IMG/VR virus record: IMGVR_UViG_3300026097_000017
Span: 16,074-80,073 of that record
Origin: a virus
DNA length: 64,000 nt
Strand: one strand, 5' to 3'
The notes under the pieces were generated by a model, which saw nothing but the letters and a program-made list of their open reading frames with translations, had not been told where the DNA came from and ran no database searches. Both the position numbers and the translations under genes were made by a program. This document shows, in pieces, positions 25,019-32,939 of the stretch. Each line of letters begins with the position of its first letter. Within the stretch, counting starts at the first letter, position 1.

Positions 25019-25744
25019 TTAGGATCTTTGACCTGTTCCTTCGTCATCTATCAATATACCTTCCCCAAATACACCATATTCCTGCGTGCCTGCGCTGGCT
25101 TTGCCCTGAAACTGAATATCTGTTTTTTCGCTATATGCAAAGGGATAATATCTTTGAATATTCATCTGTTCTAGGAATGAAGTTTCTGCAACATTAAACT
25201 CTACTCCCGCTGGCGTGACAGCTCTATTTCTGAAAAATAATATACGATTGTTTAATGCTGCAGTAGCACTAAATGCGTCAATACGATTTAAATGGAAACT
25301 ATGTCCAGCAGGAACTGTGAAAATTGAGGCTTGATTTCTACCAACTCTTGGATTTATTTGGCCATAGACTGTACTACCACCAGTTAATGTGATAGTGCCA
25401 TTGGCTGTATTACCAGCAATAGTAATTAAATCATTGATTCTAAAAAACTCATTGGATAGAACGGTATTCGCTGTACCATCTACAGTGACATTTTCTGAAA
25501 TGATTTCATAGTTAGAATCTAAACCAACCACTCTAACTGTACAGCTATCAGTCCCATCATCACTAGTCATTCCCATAGCTGTATTCGCAGTGGGATAAGT
25601 GTATACAGTGTTATTTTCCCAAAGAGGAATATAGCTGGCACCTAGTGATGAATTGAAACCAAAAATGTTTCTGACACTAGCATTACGAACAAGTCCTCTA
25701 GCAACTGAAAGTCTTTCTTCATCTAAATATCTTAAATACGGCAT
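25019..25744 (-). CDS. Virion structural protein, beta-rich
   Basis: About 241 residues, beginning MPYLRYLDEERLSVARGL and continuing with Asn/Thr/Gly-rich beta strands; no membrane segment. It resembles structural proteins of marine T4-like phages in composition and opening sequence. The ATG at 25744 overlaps the stop of the KxDG protein gene (TAATG), which supports this start over an upstream TTG. Specific virion location unknown. Confidence 0.65.
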   Translation of the reverse strand: MPYLRYLDEERLSVARGLVRNASVRNIFGFNSSLGASYIPLWENNTVYTYPTANTAMGMTSDDGTDSCTVRVVGLDSNYEIISENVTVDGTANTVLSNEFFRINDLITIAGNTANGTITLTGGSTVYGQINPRVGRNQASIFTVPAGHSFHLNRIDAFSATAALNNRILFFRNRAVTPAGVEFNVAETSFLEQMNIQRYYPFAYSEKTDIQFQGKASAGTQEYGVFGEGILIDDEGTGQRS

Positions 25745-26973
25745 TATCGTTGCCAACCTTTCTTAATATTCGGAGAGAAGTTATTGTAAGAAAACTCCAT
25801 CCGATCAACGAGTTTCACTGCATCACCCTTTAGTTTGTCAATGGCGACGAAGCCTTCCTGTCCTGTCACTTTGTACCCATCATCAGTCAATACGAAAGTG
25901 CTCAGGCTCTTTACCTTATTTAGTTTTCCAATTAAAACCTGTTTAGCATCGACAAGGAGGTTCTGAAGTTCGAAGATCTTTTCAAGATTTTTCTTGTTGG
26001 TGTTCGAGAAAAAGCGCATGACCTGAGCTTTCTTGGCTCTGGGACCTGCCTTTCCTCTTTCGGTTTTTCGTTTTGATTCTTCTGCACCGTAGTACTCCAA
26101 TATGTAATCGATTAATTCGTTGACATGACGTTTCACATTCTTAACACGCTCGCCACTTCTCACCTTAGTATTATTGAACGTCTTTACTCGGAGTAATAAC
26201 TCATCATCTGCAGATATGCCGTTGAGCGTCTTAGGATCTAGAGATTGAAATATTTTTCCAGCCTGTGACAATATCTTATTGACTTCAGTTGTTTCTGCCT
26301 TAGTCATTGTCGCTGCACCTGAGACATCTTTGTACTCAGCATCAGTAGAAAATACAGCAGAACTATCTCTCAGAGTATCAGCAATATTCTTACCGAATGA
26401 TGCTCTCATATTCTCAAATGACTCACCGTCATAGTTCGTGTGCCAAACAACTCCAATTTTAGATGACAGTATCTGCCGAGCAAGTTTAGACTTCGCAGGA
26501 ACTGCGTAGACAATCGTGTTTGGATGGAACGTAATATATTCCTCACCATCAATCGTTGTTTTATCTACTGTATCATTAGAGAACAAAAAATCACCCTGAA
26601 TCACGTTGGTAATTCCAAGATCAGGGAAATGCTTCAATGCCAAAATTAATTTATTTTGGAGATCTCCTGAAGTATCTGCTTTAACTTCTGCTTCTGTCTT
26701 GTAGATCTTAGGCTCTTTATTGAAAATTCCTTTCTTGGCAACAAAAAACTTGCCGTCACGAGGATCGATACCAGCAAAAACGGCAGGAGCACCGTCCCAC
26801 TTGACGGAAATATTAACTTTTGAATCACTAGTACCAGCAAGCATGTCACGTACAGCTCTAAGAAAATTAATAGCTTCCCTAGCCCCTGCAACTCCTCCAT
26901 TTAGGACGAGATCTTCCACATGTTCCATATGAAGATTTTTAGATTCTTCGAGATATGATTCAAAATTCTTCAA
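25744..26973 (-). CDS. Putative covalent nucleotidyltransferase (ligase-like)
   Basis: A 409-residue protein with the ordered motifs of the DNA/RNA ligase and capping-enzyme superfamily: motif I as VKWDGAPAV (KxDG with the adenylated lysine, about residue 59), a following FVAKKG, a motif III-like VIQGDFLF, motif IV as QEGFVAI and motif V as AVKLVDR near the C-terminus. It could seal or adenylate nucleic acid ends. T4 ligases gp30 and RnlA/B are different in sequence. It is coupled to the following structural gene and preceded by a possible nuclease gene. Activity inferred from motifs only. Confidence 0.6.
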   Translation of the reverse strand: MKNFESYLEESKNLHMEHVEDLVLNGGVAGAREAINFLRAVRDMLAGTSDSKVNISVKWDGAPAVFAGIDPRDGKFFVAKKGIFNKEPKIYKTEAEVKADTSGDLQNKLILALKHFPDLGITNVIQGDFLFSNDTVDKTTIDGEEYITFHPNTIVYAVPAKSKLARQILSSKIGVVWHTNYDGESFENMRASFGKNIADTLRDSSAVFSTDAEYKDVSGAATMTKAETTEVNKILSQAGKIFQSLDPKTLNGISADDELLLRVKTFNNTKVRSGERVKNVKRHVNELIDYILEYYGAEESKRKTERGKAGPRAKKAQVMRFFSNTNKKNLEKIFELQNLLVDAKQVLIGKLNKVKSLSTFVLTDDGYKVTGQEGFVAIDKLKGDAVKLVDRMEFSYNNFSPNIKKGWQR

Positions 26974-28181
26974 GGTTGTAATCCTACTTTATCCGATGCC
27001 CGATTGGTTGAGTTTTTACTACGGAATACTACTTTCTTCACGCTGTCCTGTAACTCTGACATAATAACTGAAAAGTCACCAATCGGATTTGAATTGCCAA
27101 TACTGTATTTAACGTATATCACCAGTCCTGAAGTTGCATCCTTAAAAATATTTGTAGGATTCGCATCTTTGTTTGCTTTAGCAATAATATACTTTTCAGT
27201 GTAATAAAAGATTTCGCCGATCTTTGGCTGTCCCTTTAAGTTTGGGATGTTGATTAAGTCAATTAGATCAGCGAACAATTCGTAATCATAGTTTGTTTTT
27301 TGAAAATCAGAAAACTTTATTTTACTTGCTGCCTGCAATGCTTTATTTGATAAAACATTCTTTCCTTCTATAGCATTGATTGCCTGAAAAGGAAACTGTA
27401 CTGTAGAGTATTGAGTGATCATCTCAAGAATCTTTTTGACTGTAGAAGTATTGTATTTTCTCAAAAGATTTTTCTGCTCAAGTAATGTGATCACGTCAGC
27501 AGGTTTTAGTGTATTCGTAGTTGAACCACTCTTAGCTGAAATACTGTAACGAACCTTAGAACTGTCTTGGATATAGTAGTCAACGATCGGCTCATTACCT
27601 CTGAGCGGAAAGACCAGTGTTGGGTTGGTAGATAACTTAATTTGAGGAGAAAGTATTTTGTGCTTCACACAAGCGATTGCTCCTAGCATCTCACCATAGT
27701 CTTTCTGTATTTCATTGACACCACGGAAGTCGCCGAATGTTTTACGAACATCTGCCGCAGTTGTATTGTCAATCTTAGCCCAATATTTGGTCAATGCGAT
27801 TAAGTATGTTTTCAGATCGGCTTCTAAGTCTTGCCGTTCTTCAATCTCATCAATTAACCCTTTAGCAAGTTCATCTGCTTTAAGTGATTCTTTTTTGAGA
27901 AGTTTAAAATCTTGTGGTTTTAATTTGATACCAGAAACCAGTTTACTCTTTGGCTTCTGGACATTATTGAATGTGACGTAGTATTTTTTGTCGCGATACT
28001 GAATCGGGCATTTTTCATTGTAGGTATCGGTTGCCAGGAAAACGATTGGGGAACCAGCTTCAATATTACCAACGTTGCGCAATTGCTCATCAAGCAAAGG
28101 CGACTTCTTCTTCATTACGGTTTCAATGTCACCTTTGCCTTTGAAGTGTTTTTCCCAAGCGTCTTTACCTGTCGATGCCAT
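26970..28181 (-). CDS. Unassigned protein, possible nuclease fold
   Basis: A 403-residue protein. The central segment (EPIVDYYIQDSSKVRYSISA, then KSG) has a D...(S)xK spacing that could be a PD-(D/E)xK nuclease core, but the glutamate is not certain. The rest is mixed alpha/beta. The gene lies between the 65-residue protein and the ligase-like gene with four-base overlaps on both sides, so the three are probably expressed as a unit. Confidence 0.5.
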   Translation of the reverse strand: MASTGKDAWEKHFKGKGDIETVMKKKSPLLDEQLRNVGNIEAGSPIVFLATDTYNEKCPIQYRDKKYYVTFNNVQKPKSKLVSGIKLKPQDFKLLKKESLKADELAKGLIDEIEERQDLEADLKTYLIALTKYWAKIDNTTAADVRKTFGDFRGVNEIQKDYGEMLGAIACVKHKILSPQIKLSTNPTLVFPLRGNEPIVDYYIQDSSKVRYSISAKSGSTTNTLKPADVITLLEQKNLLRKYNTSTVKKILEMITQYSTVQFPFQAINAIEGKNVLSNKALQAASKIKFSDFQKTNYDYELFADLIDLINIPNLKGQPKIGEIFYYTEKYIIAKANKDANPTNIFKDATSGLVIYVKYSIGNSNPIGDFSVIMSELQDSVKKVVFRSKNSTNRASDKVGLQP

Positions 28182-28378
28182 TATTCGTTATCTGTTTGAC
28201 CTTCTTCGTCTGCTTCAATGTTTTTATCAGCATCAAATAATGATGACGCAATCTCAGCTCGTTTGGTATCCATTGCCAAACTAATACGCTGTAAGACTTC
28301 GTCCTCAAATGCTGATTTGAACGCAGATGCTTGTTTGTTTTGGGCTGCATCAACCATTTTATTTAAATTCTCTGACAT
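28181..28378 (-). CDS. 65-residue helical conserved protein
   Basis: A small helical protein (MSENLNKMVDAAQNKQASA..., ending in an acidic EADEEGQTDNE tail) with a KRAEIASSLFDAD segment. I associate this pattern with short proteins in the structural region of marine T4-like phages, but no function is known. A CCTAAATA late-type core lies 26 bases upstream. Its stop overlaps the next start by one base. Confidence 0.65.
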   Translation of the reverse strand: MSENLNKMVDAAQNKQASAFKSAFEDEVLQRISLAMDTKRAEIASSLFDADKNIEADEEGQTDNE

Positions 28379-28403
28379 AGTATATCCTCCTCATAGATAG
28401 AAA

Positions 28404-28411
28404 TATTTAGG
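28404..28411 (-). promoter_or_regulatory. Late promoter core CCTAAATA
   Basis: Minus-strand CCTAAATA overlapping the stop codon of the HELVH gene and 26 bases upstream of the 65-residue gene. It marks the switch from early to late genes here. Confidence 0.45.
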
Positions 28412-28796
28412 CACACACCGTAGCGAGTTCTTTCTCTTTAGAGTATGCCTCTTTCTCCCAAGGAAGTTCGTAGTATGGTACATTGTATTCCTTACCGTAC
28501 CAGAGACGACCGTCCTCACTCAACTCTTGTTTAATGTACTGTTTAGCGTGGACTAGTTCGTGAGCCAAATGACAACGTAATTCCGCATCAGTGAAATCTT
28601 CTTTAGCGATTTCAATAATGATGTCGTCGTAATCAGTATCTGTACCACAGAAACCACCCATCTCACCGTCGACTGATTTGCTACCAATAATAGTAACTTC
28701 GCCTTCAGTTACGTCTAACGCAGAAAGAACTCGGTAAGCAAAGTCACCGAGTTCTGCGTTTTTCTTTCTACCGAAACCTTTTACTTCAACAAACAT
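28407..28796 (-). CDS. HExxH metallopeptidase-like protein
   Basis: About 129 residues. HELVHAKQ (near residue 85) is a zinc metallopeptidase HExxH motif, in a context like SprT/WSS-type or minimal gluzincin proteins. Upstream, ITEDFTDAELRCHLA-like helical sequence leads into it. I set the start at 28796 (MFVEVKG) because the predicted transcription start (about 28816) lies after the longer frame's ATG at 28820, and GAGAGAG precedes 28796. It is an early gene, so it may cleave or bind host proteins. Confidence 0.65.
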   Translation of the reverse strand: MFVEVKGFGRKKNAELGDFAYRVLSALDVTEGEVTIIGSKSVDGEMGGFCGTDTDYDDIIIEIAKEDFTDAELRCHLAHELVHAKQYIKQELSEDGRLWYGKEYNVPYYELPWEKEAYSKEKELATVCA

Positions 28797-28822
28797 TAAC
28801 TTCTCTCTCAACCTATACATAT

Positions 28823-28851
28823 ATTGTAGTTTATTTCTGAGAAAAAGTCAA
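28823..28851 (-). promoter_or_regulatory. Early promoter (TTGACT-17-TACAAT)
   Basis: Minus strand TTGACT at 28846-28851, 17-base spacer, TACAAT at 28823-28828. The predicted start of transcription is near 28816, which fixes the start codon of the HELVH gene at 28796. Confidence 0.85.
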
Positions 28852-28854
28852 GCA

Positions 28855-29235
28855 TTATTTTTCACTTGGTTTCAACTTTGTTGTTGTTGCACCATAAGTG
28901 TCACTGAGATTGATCGTCAAAGCATCAGTATCTGAATCACCAATACCACTGATAGTGTATTCAAATGGATCGATGTCTGCATGATAACTTCCACCAGCAC
29001 CATCAAAAACGAAATCTACTTCGCTAGAATCATATGAATTGATTTCATTCAAGGTGATCGGATCATCATACTGATCATCTCTAACTAAATCAAAATATTC
29101 TTCTTGATCAATAACGAACCCTGATGCCAACATGAATGTGCGGAACTCACTCACAATGTCCACCATGCTCTCAGCTTCAAATGTGATACTTGTACTTCTA
29201 TCTTCATTGTACACAGAAAATGTATAACTAGCCAT
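28855..29235 (-). CDS. 126-residue acidic hypothetical protein
   Basis: An acidic, beta-rich soluble protein (MASYTFSVYNEDRSTS...) with many Asp, Ser and Tyr residues. No motif recognised. It follows helicase 41 by nine bases and precedes an early promoter, so it is the last gene of the uvsX-41 transcript. The strongly acidic composition would allow DNA mimicry, but that is speculation. Confidence 0.65.
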   Translation of the reverse strand: MASYTFSVYNEDRSTSITFEAESMVDIVSEFRTFMLASGFVIDQEEYFDLVRDDQYDDPITLNEINSYDSSEVDFVFDGAGGSYHADIDPFEYTISGIGDSDTDALTINLSDTYGATTTKLKPSEK

Positions 29236-29244
29236 ATTAAATCC

Positions 29245-30642
29245 TTATGTAATCCATCCAGAAAAATCTTTAACCGTATTCTTTACACTCTTCCCAAAGT
29301 CAGAGTTATCAAATACAGGCACATCTTGACCGCTGTCAATGATATCATCTTGAGCGGTTTGCTCTACATCATACAAGCGCATCTTAGAACGATCAATGCC
29401 AACTACGAAACGTTTGTTCATCGTTGGATCATTATAACGATTCTTCAACTGCTTGATCATGATTTGGTTTAAACTCTCCATCTCTTCAGTGGAGATCATT
29501 GCAAACATAAAGTCAGCTGTCGCTGGCAGACCGAATGATTCAGATGTATCTTCAAGTCCGATATCGCTCGACACATATCCTGAGCGAGTCGTCTGAGTAG
29601 CTGATACAACGGGAAGATTAAACTCTACCGCTAGTCCACGCAGTTCCTCAGCGATTGACTTGATGAGTGTGTAGGAGTTTACTGATCCACCCATCCGAAT
29701 CCTTGAGGAAGAACAAATATTCAGATAATCAATATAAATGATATCAGGAACAAAGTTCCGCTTCAAGTTCAGCTCATTCAATAAATGACGGAAGTGATTC
29801 ACTGATGCTGACGCAGTAGGATATTCCTTCACGATCAGCTTTCCGCTTGTTTGCTTGTTAATTTTATCAATCTTGCTTTGATAAAGTTGCTCAGGCAAGT
29901 TGTACAAATCATTCAAAGAAACGTTCATCAAGTTTGCGTCAATACGTTCAGCAATCTTTTCTTCAGCCATCTCCATCGTAATGTACAAAACATTGCGTCC
30001 CAACATTAAATTATTAGCAGCACAATGACACATGAACAACGATTTACCGACACCTGTACCTGCCAGCGCAATATTCAATGATTTGCGGGACAACCCACCT
30101 TTAGTGATAGTATTCAGAAGTTCTATATCAAACGGAATCTTATCTTCCTTCGTATGATAGAAAGCATATCGTTCAGCAGAATCTTCAATGAAATCGTGAC
30201 CAACGTTTGTATCAAAGGCAACTGCCAAAGCATCCTGCAGAAGTTTAGGAATATGCCCCTTGTCATGGTTTTTGTCACGCCCATCAAGAATTTGAATTGA
30301 ATCCATCACAGCATTGTAGACTGCTTTTTCTTGACAGTATTTTTCAGTTGAATCAATCAACCACTGATGATTAGGTTCATCCTCTACTGAACTAACTTCA
30401 CCAAGCAGATCATTAATTTGTTTAAACTCTTCTTCACGGAGATTGCTTAGATTATCAATCTCGATCTGTAGAGCTTCTTTAGTTGGAAGATTGTTATATT
30501 TTTCTACAAACGACTGTATTTCTTCAAACAGTATTTTCTCAGCCCGACTATTAAAATAATCAGGCTGAATGAATGGTAGAACTTTTCTAGTGTATTCCTC
30601 ATCAAACAGTAGATGACGAAGAATTACTGTTTCAATCCTCAA
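29245..30642 (-). CDS. 41: Replicative DNA helicase (gp41, DnaB type)
   Basis: About 465 residues (T4 gp41: 475). The RecA-type core has the Walker A motif GTGVGKSLF, DnaB-type VPDIIYIDYLNI (Walker B region) and SATQTTRSG. It unwinds the fork and works with primase 61. The best start is a TTG at 30642 (MRIETVILRHLL): it has AAGGAG at proper spacing and matches where T4 gp41 begins, whereas the longer open frame from 30687 has no good signal. It overlaps the preceding gene by 11 bases. Confidence 0.88.
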   Translation of the reverse strand: MRIETVILRHLLFDEEYTRKVLPFIQPDYFNSRAEKILFEEIQSFVEKYNNLPTKEALQIEIDNLSNLREEEFKQINDLLGEVSSVEDEPNHQWLIDSTEKYCQEKAVYNAVMDSIQILDGRDKNHDKGHIPKLLQDALAVAFDTNVGHDFIEDSAERYAFYHTKEDKIPFDIELLNTITKGGLSRKSLNIALAGTGVGKSLFMCHCAANNLMLGRNVLYITMEMAEEKIAERIDANLMNVSLNDLYNLPEQLYQSKIDKINKQTSGKLIVKEYPTASASVNHFRHLLNELNLKRNFVPDIIYIDYLNICSSSRIRMGGSVNSYTLIKSIAEELRGLAVEFNLPVVSATQTTRSGYVSSDIGLEDTSESFGLPATADFMFAMISTEEMESLNQIMIKQLKNRYNDPTMNKRFVVGIDRSKMRLYDVEQTAQDDIIDSGQDVPVFDNSDFGKSVKNTVKDFSGWIT

Positions 30643-30970
30643 CCTTATCTCCTTCAGCAACGACAGTTTCTGCATACGATGTAACAATATCTACCAGAAT
30701 ATCGCCCATATTATTTCTCAGTTCCGAGAATGGTTCTGGAGGAATATTGTCAACATCATACTCAAAGTCATCAGGAACTTCATGAATTTGATAACTGAAT
30801 TTCAAATCACAAGAACCATCTTCATGCTCATCGCCGACTGAGATTTCACCATAAGAATATTTCAAACCCTTAAAGTTTCCATCTATAATTTCTACTATCG
30901 CTGTATTAGAAGTTTCTGAAATCACATCAGAAACTTTGTACAGTTTACCCTCAAGTTCATACATCTTCAT
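30632..30970 (-). CDS. 112-residue acidic hypothetical protein
   Basis: A soluble, acidic protein (MKMYELEGKLYKVSD...), with a beta N-terminus and helical acidic C-terminus. It lies between uvsX/the 50-residue membrane protein and helicase 41. AAGG precedes the ATG. Its 70-base leader starts at the early promoter at 31047-31075. No known motif. Confidence 0.65.
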   Translation of the reverse strand: MKMYELEGKLYKVSDVISETSNTAIVEIIDGNFKGLKYSYGEISVGDEHEDGSCDLKFSYQIHEVPDDFEYDVDNIPPEPFSELRNNMGDILVDIVTSYAETVVAEGDKVED

Positions 30971-31109
30971 TTTCCTTAGATTCTTTGGACCATGAATAGG
31001 TTTCTGTCAAAACTAAAACCGTTCCTGCTATTAGTAGCCAAACATTATTATAAAAGAAACCTGACAAAAAAGCAAGGTGTCCGATAAAAACACCGAGTCT
31101 ATGACTCAT
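30957..31109 (-). CDS. 50-residue two-span membrane protein
   Basis: A short gene missed by length cut-offs. Its ATG (31109) lies within the last codons of uvsX and its TGA overlaps the first codons of the next gene, so it is wedged in by translational coupling on both sides. The product has two hydrophobic segments (GVFIGHLAFLSGFF; VWLLIAGTVLVLT) and a charged C-terminal tail (WSKESKENEDV). The early promoter at 31047-31075 lies inside its coding sequence. Function unknown. Confidence 0.65.
   Translation of the reverse strand: MSHRLGVFIGHLAFLSGFFYNNVWLLIAGTVLVLTETYSWSKESKENEDV
31047..31075 (-). promoter_or_regulatory. Early promoter (TTGCTT-17-TATAAT), inside a gene
   Basis: Minus strand TTGCTT at 31070-31075, 17-base spacer, perfect TATAAT at 31047-31052. 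Predicted start near 31040. It lies within the 50-residue membrane protein gene and would boost the 112-residue protein and helicase 41 independently of uvsX. Confidence 0.85.
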
Positions 31110-32151
31110 CTTCAACTACCTCAGGCTCAACTTCCTCATTACCATAAGTGAACTCAGCTTGAGCAGCTAGATCTAGTTGATGCAGTAAGTCTTCAGTAAA
31201 GTATTTTTCAGGATTCTTATAGATCTCTTTACCAAACACTTTCGTACCATCAGGCATTTCATATCGAGTAGAAACCTTCTTGATGATATCATATTTCTCA
31301 GCAAGTTCAAGTAACCCATAATACCGATCAAGTCCATTCGCATAAGACAGGCGAACCTCTACCTGACTATTTTCCTTTGTTAAACGCGACTTATGGAGTT
31401 TAGCTTTGATGATATTGCCTACGATATCTGTACCTTCTTTGTCCTTTTTCTTAGAAAGATAAACGATTGTAGAAGCAGTATATTTTAACCCTGAACCACC
31501 AGACATTTCTTTCATAGGAATATACGAACCGACCACATCATAAACATGGTTGGTTACAAGCAATGGTACTTGAATCTTAGCCAATGCTAGGTTAAGTACA
31601 CGGAACGTTGCCTTGAGTACCTGAGACTTGGTCATGTCTCTAGTTTCTTTACCGTCTGCAGTATCTTCAATCTCTTTAGTCGAAGATAACTGACCCAGAG
31701 AATCTAGCACCATCATCATTGGTTTGCGTGAATCTTCAGGCTGGTTTTTATACGTCTCGATGATTTTTAGCGCAGTATGACGAAACTTCTGAATTGTATC
31801 TGGTTCTGACACCGCAACTCTTGTAGTATCAATACCACGCGACTCCATCATTTCTTTAGTGACTGCAGCCTCAGTATCAAAATAAATGACACCCCCTTCA
31901 GGATTATCCTTTAGAAACTGTTGCATCACGCCAAGAACAAAGAATGTTTTACCAGTCGCTGATTCACCAGCAAATGTTGTAACTTTATTATTAGGAACAC
32001 CACCATAGATTGTTCCTGACAACGCAGCATTTAGGATATATGAACCTGTATCAATATACCCACTAAACTCACCAGACGATTTGCCATCTGCTGCAATATT
32101 AGTATCTTCATCTTTAATTTGTGTGACAATATCACGGAAAAAATCTGACAT
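31099..32151 (-). CDS. uvsX: Recombinase UvsX (RecA-like)
   Basis: A 350-residue strand-exchange protein (T4 UvsX: 391). Walker A is GESATGKTFF, with a Walker B region MMVLDSLGQLSS and VTNHVYD. With UvsY and gp32 it drives recombination-dependent replication. The start codon overlaps the stop of the TAGT-like glycosyltransferase gene (TAATG after a seven-T run), so it is coupled to it. The C-terminus is acidic (EVEPEVVEDES). Confidence 0.93.
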   Translation of the reverse strand: MSDFFRDIVTQIKDEDTNIAADGKSSGEFSGYIDTGSYILNAALSGTIYGGVPNNKVTTFAGESATGKTFFVLGVMQQFLKDNPEGGVIYFDTEAAVTKEMMESRGIDTTRVAVSEPDTIQKFRHTALKIIETYKNQPEDSRKPMMMVLDSLGQLSSTKEIEDTADGKETRDMTKSQVLKATFRVLNLALAKIQVPLLVTNHVYDVVGSYIPMKEMSGGSGLKYTASTIVYLSKKKDKEGTDIVGNIIKAKLHKSRLTKENSQVEVRLSYANGLDRYYGLLELAEKYDIIKKVSTRYEMPDGTKVFGKEIYKNPEKYFTEDLLHQLDLAAQAEFTYGNEEVEPEVVEDES

Positions 32152-32939
32152 TAAAAAAATCCTTCAAGTGTTGCTGTTTCTTCCTGACGACGATCTTTGA
32201 GCCGCAGTTCCGCATGCCCTGTAGTTTCTCTAATATACATCGTACAAAGTTCAGGAAACATTTTGGCGATCCTACTGATTGAGTCATACACATACTCTTT
32301 GGTACGCACCTCTTGAAGACCACCTTCTTCTTTGTAATAATTACTTTTCACAGTATAGTTATCTAATCGGCAAAGCACGTCATTCTTGACATACTGACGG
32401 AGACTGTACTCATAGTCCTCACCATGATTTGTCACTCTTGCCAAATAATCATCATGCTCTACGATCACACCGAACATCGATGCAATCACATAGCAGAGTT
32501 TAGTGTAAACACGATCTTTCATAAAGAACGCATTTGAAGCTGCATAGATGCCGAACGTTTTAGCACCAACCTGCTCAGCTTCAGTGAACCCTCTTATTAT
32601 AATCTCTTTTTCCAAATTGTCAATAGGTTCCAGCTTTTTATCATTCTTTCTTTGAACTTCTTGAACGTCATCATCAAACATCATCAAATATGTGCCTTCT
32701 GGATAATACCGTTCAATCCAGTTTCTTTGGGCTCCGATTGTAGGAACACCCTTTACAATATTTTGCCCATAAGGATTATCTTTTAGCGCATTTGAATATG
32801 TTTCAAACTCTTTATCATCAGCCACAAATACAGTGACACGCTCTGGATCAATATTATGGTGTTCAAATACTTTGAACGTCTTTTCTTGAATTGTTTTCGT
32901 ACGCTTATAGGATGGCACTGCAATTTTATAATCAATCAT
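32151..32939 (-). CDS. TET-associated-type glycosyltransferase (TAGT-like)
   Basis: A 262-residue protein. The start IAVPSYKRTKTIQ, then VFVADDKEF, GAQRNWI (69-75) and the metal-binding DDD (89-91) are the pattern of GT-A glycosyltransferases that accompany phage TET/JBP dioxygenases (the TAGT group). It would glycosylate the hydroxymethylated base made by the enzyme encoded immediately upstream, with a TAATG overlap. The protein ends TLEGFF, nearly identical to the ends of the dioxygenase and DNA polymerase, a likely sliding-clamp-binding peptide. Family assignment is from motif memory. Confidence 0.75.
   Translation of the reverse strand: MIDYKIAVPSYKRTKTIQEKTFKVFEHHNIDPERVTVFVADDKEFETYSNALKDNPYGQNIVKGVPTIGAQRNWIERYYPEGTYLMMFDDDVQEVQRKNDKKLEPIDNLEKEIIIRGFTEAEQVGAKTFGIYAASNAFFMKDRVYTKLCYVIASMFGVIVEHDDYLARVTNHGEDYEYSLRQYVKNDVLCRLDNYTVKSNYYKEEGGLQEVRTKEYVYDSISRIAKMFPELCTMYIRETTGHAELRLKDRRQEETATLEGFF

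Noticed and set aside
28797-28820. Longer start for the HELVH protein
   Set aside because: The ATG at 28820 lies upstream of the predicted transcription start, and the ATG at 28796 has a good ribosome binding site.
30643-30687. N-terminal extension of helicase 41
   Set aside because: No ribosome binding site and no likeness to T4 gp41; the TTG at 30642 fits both.
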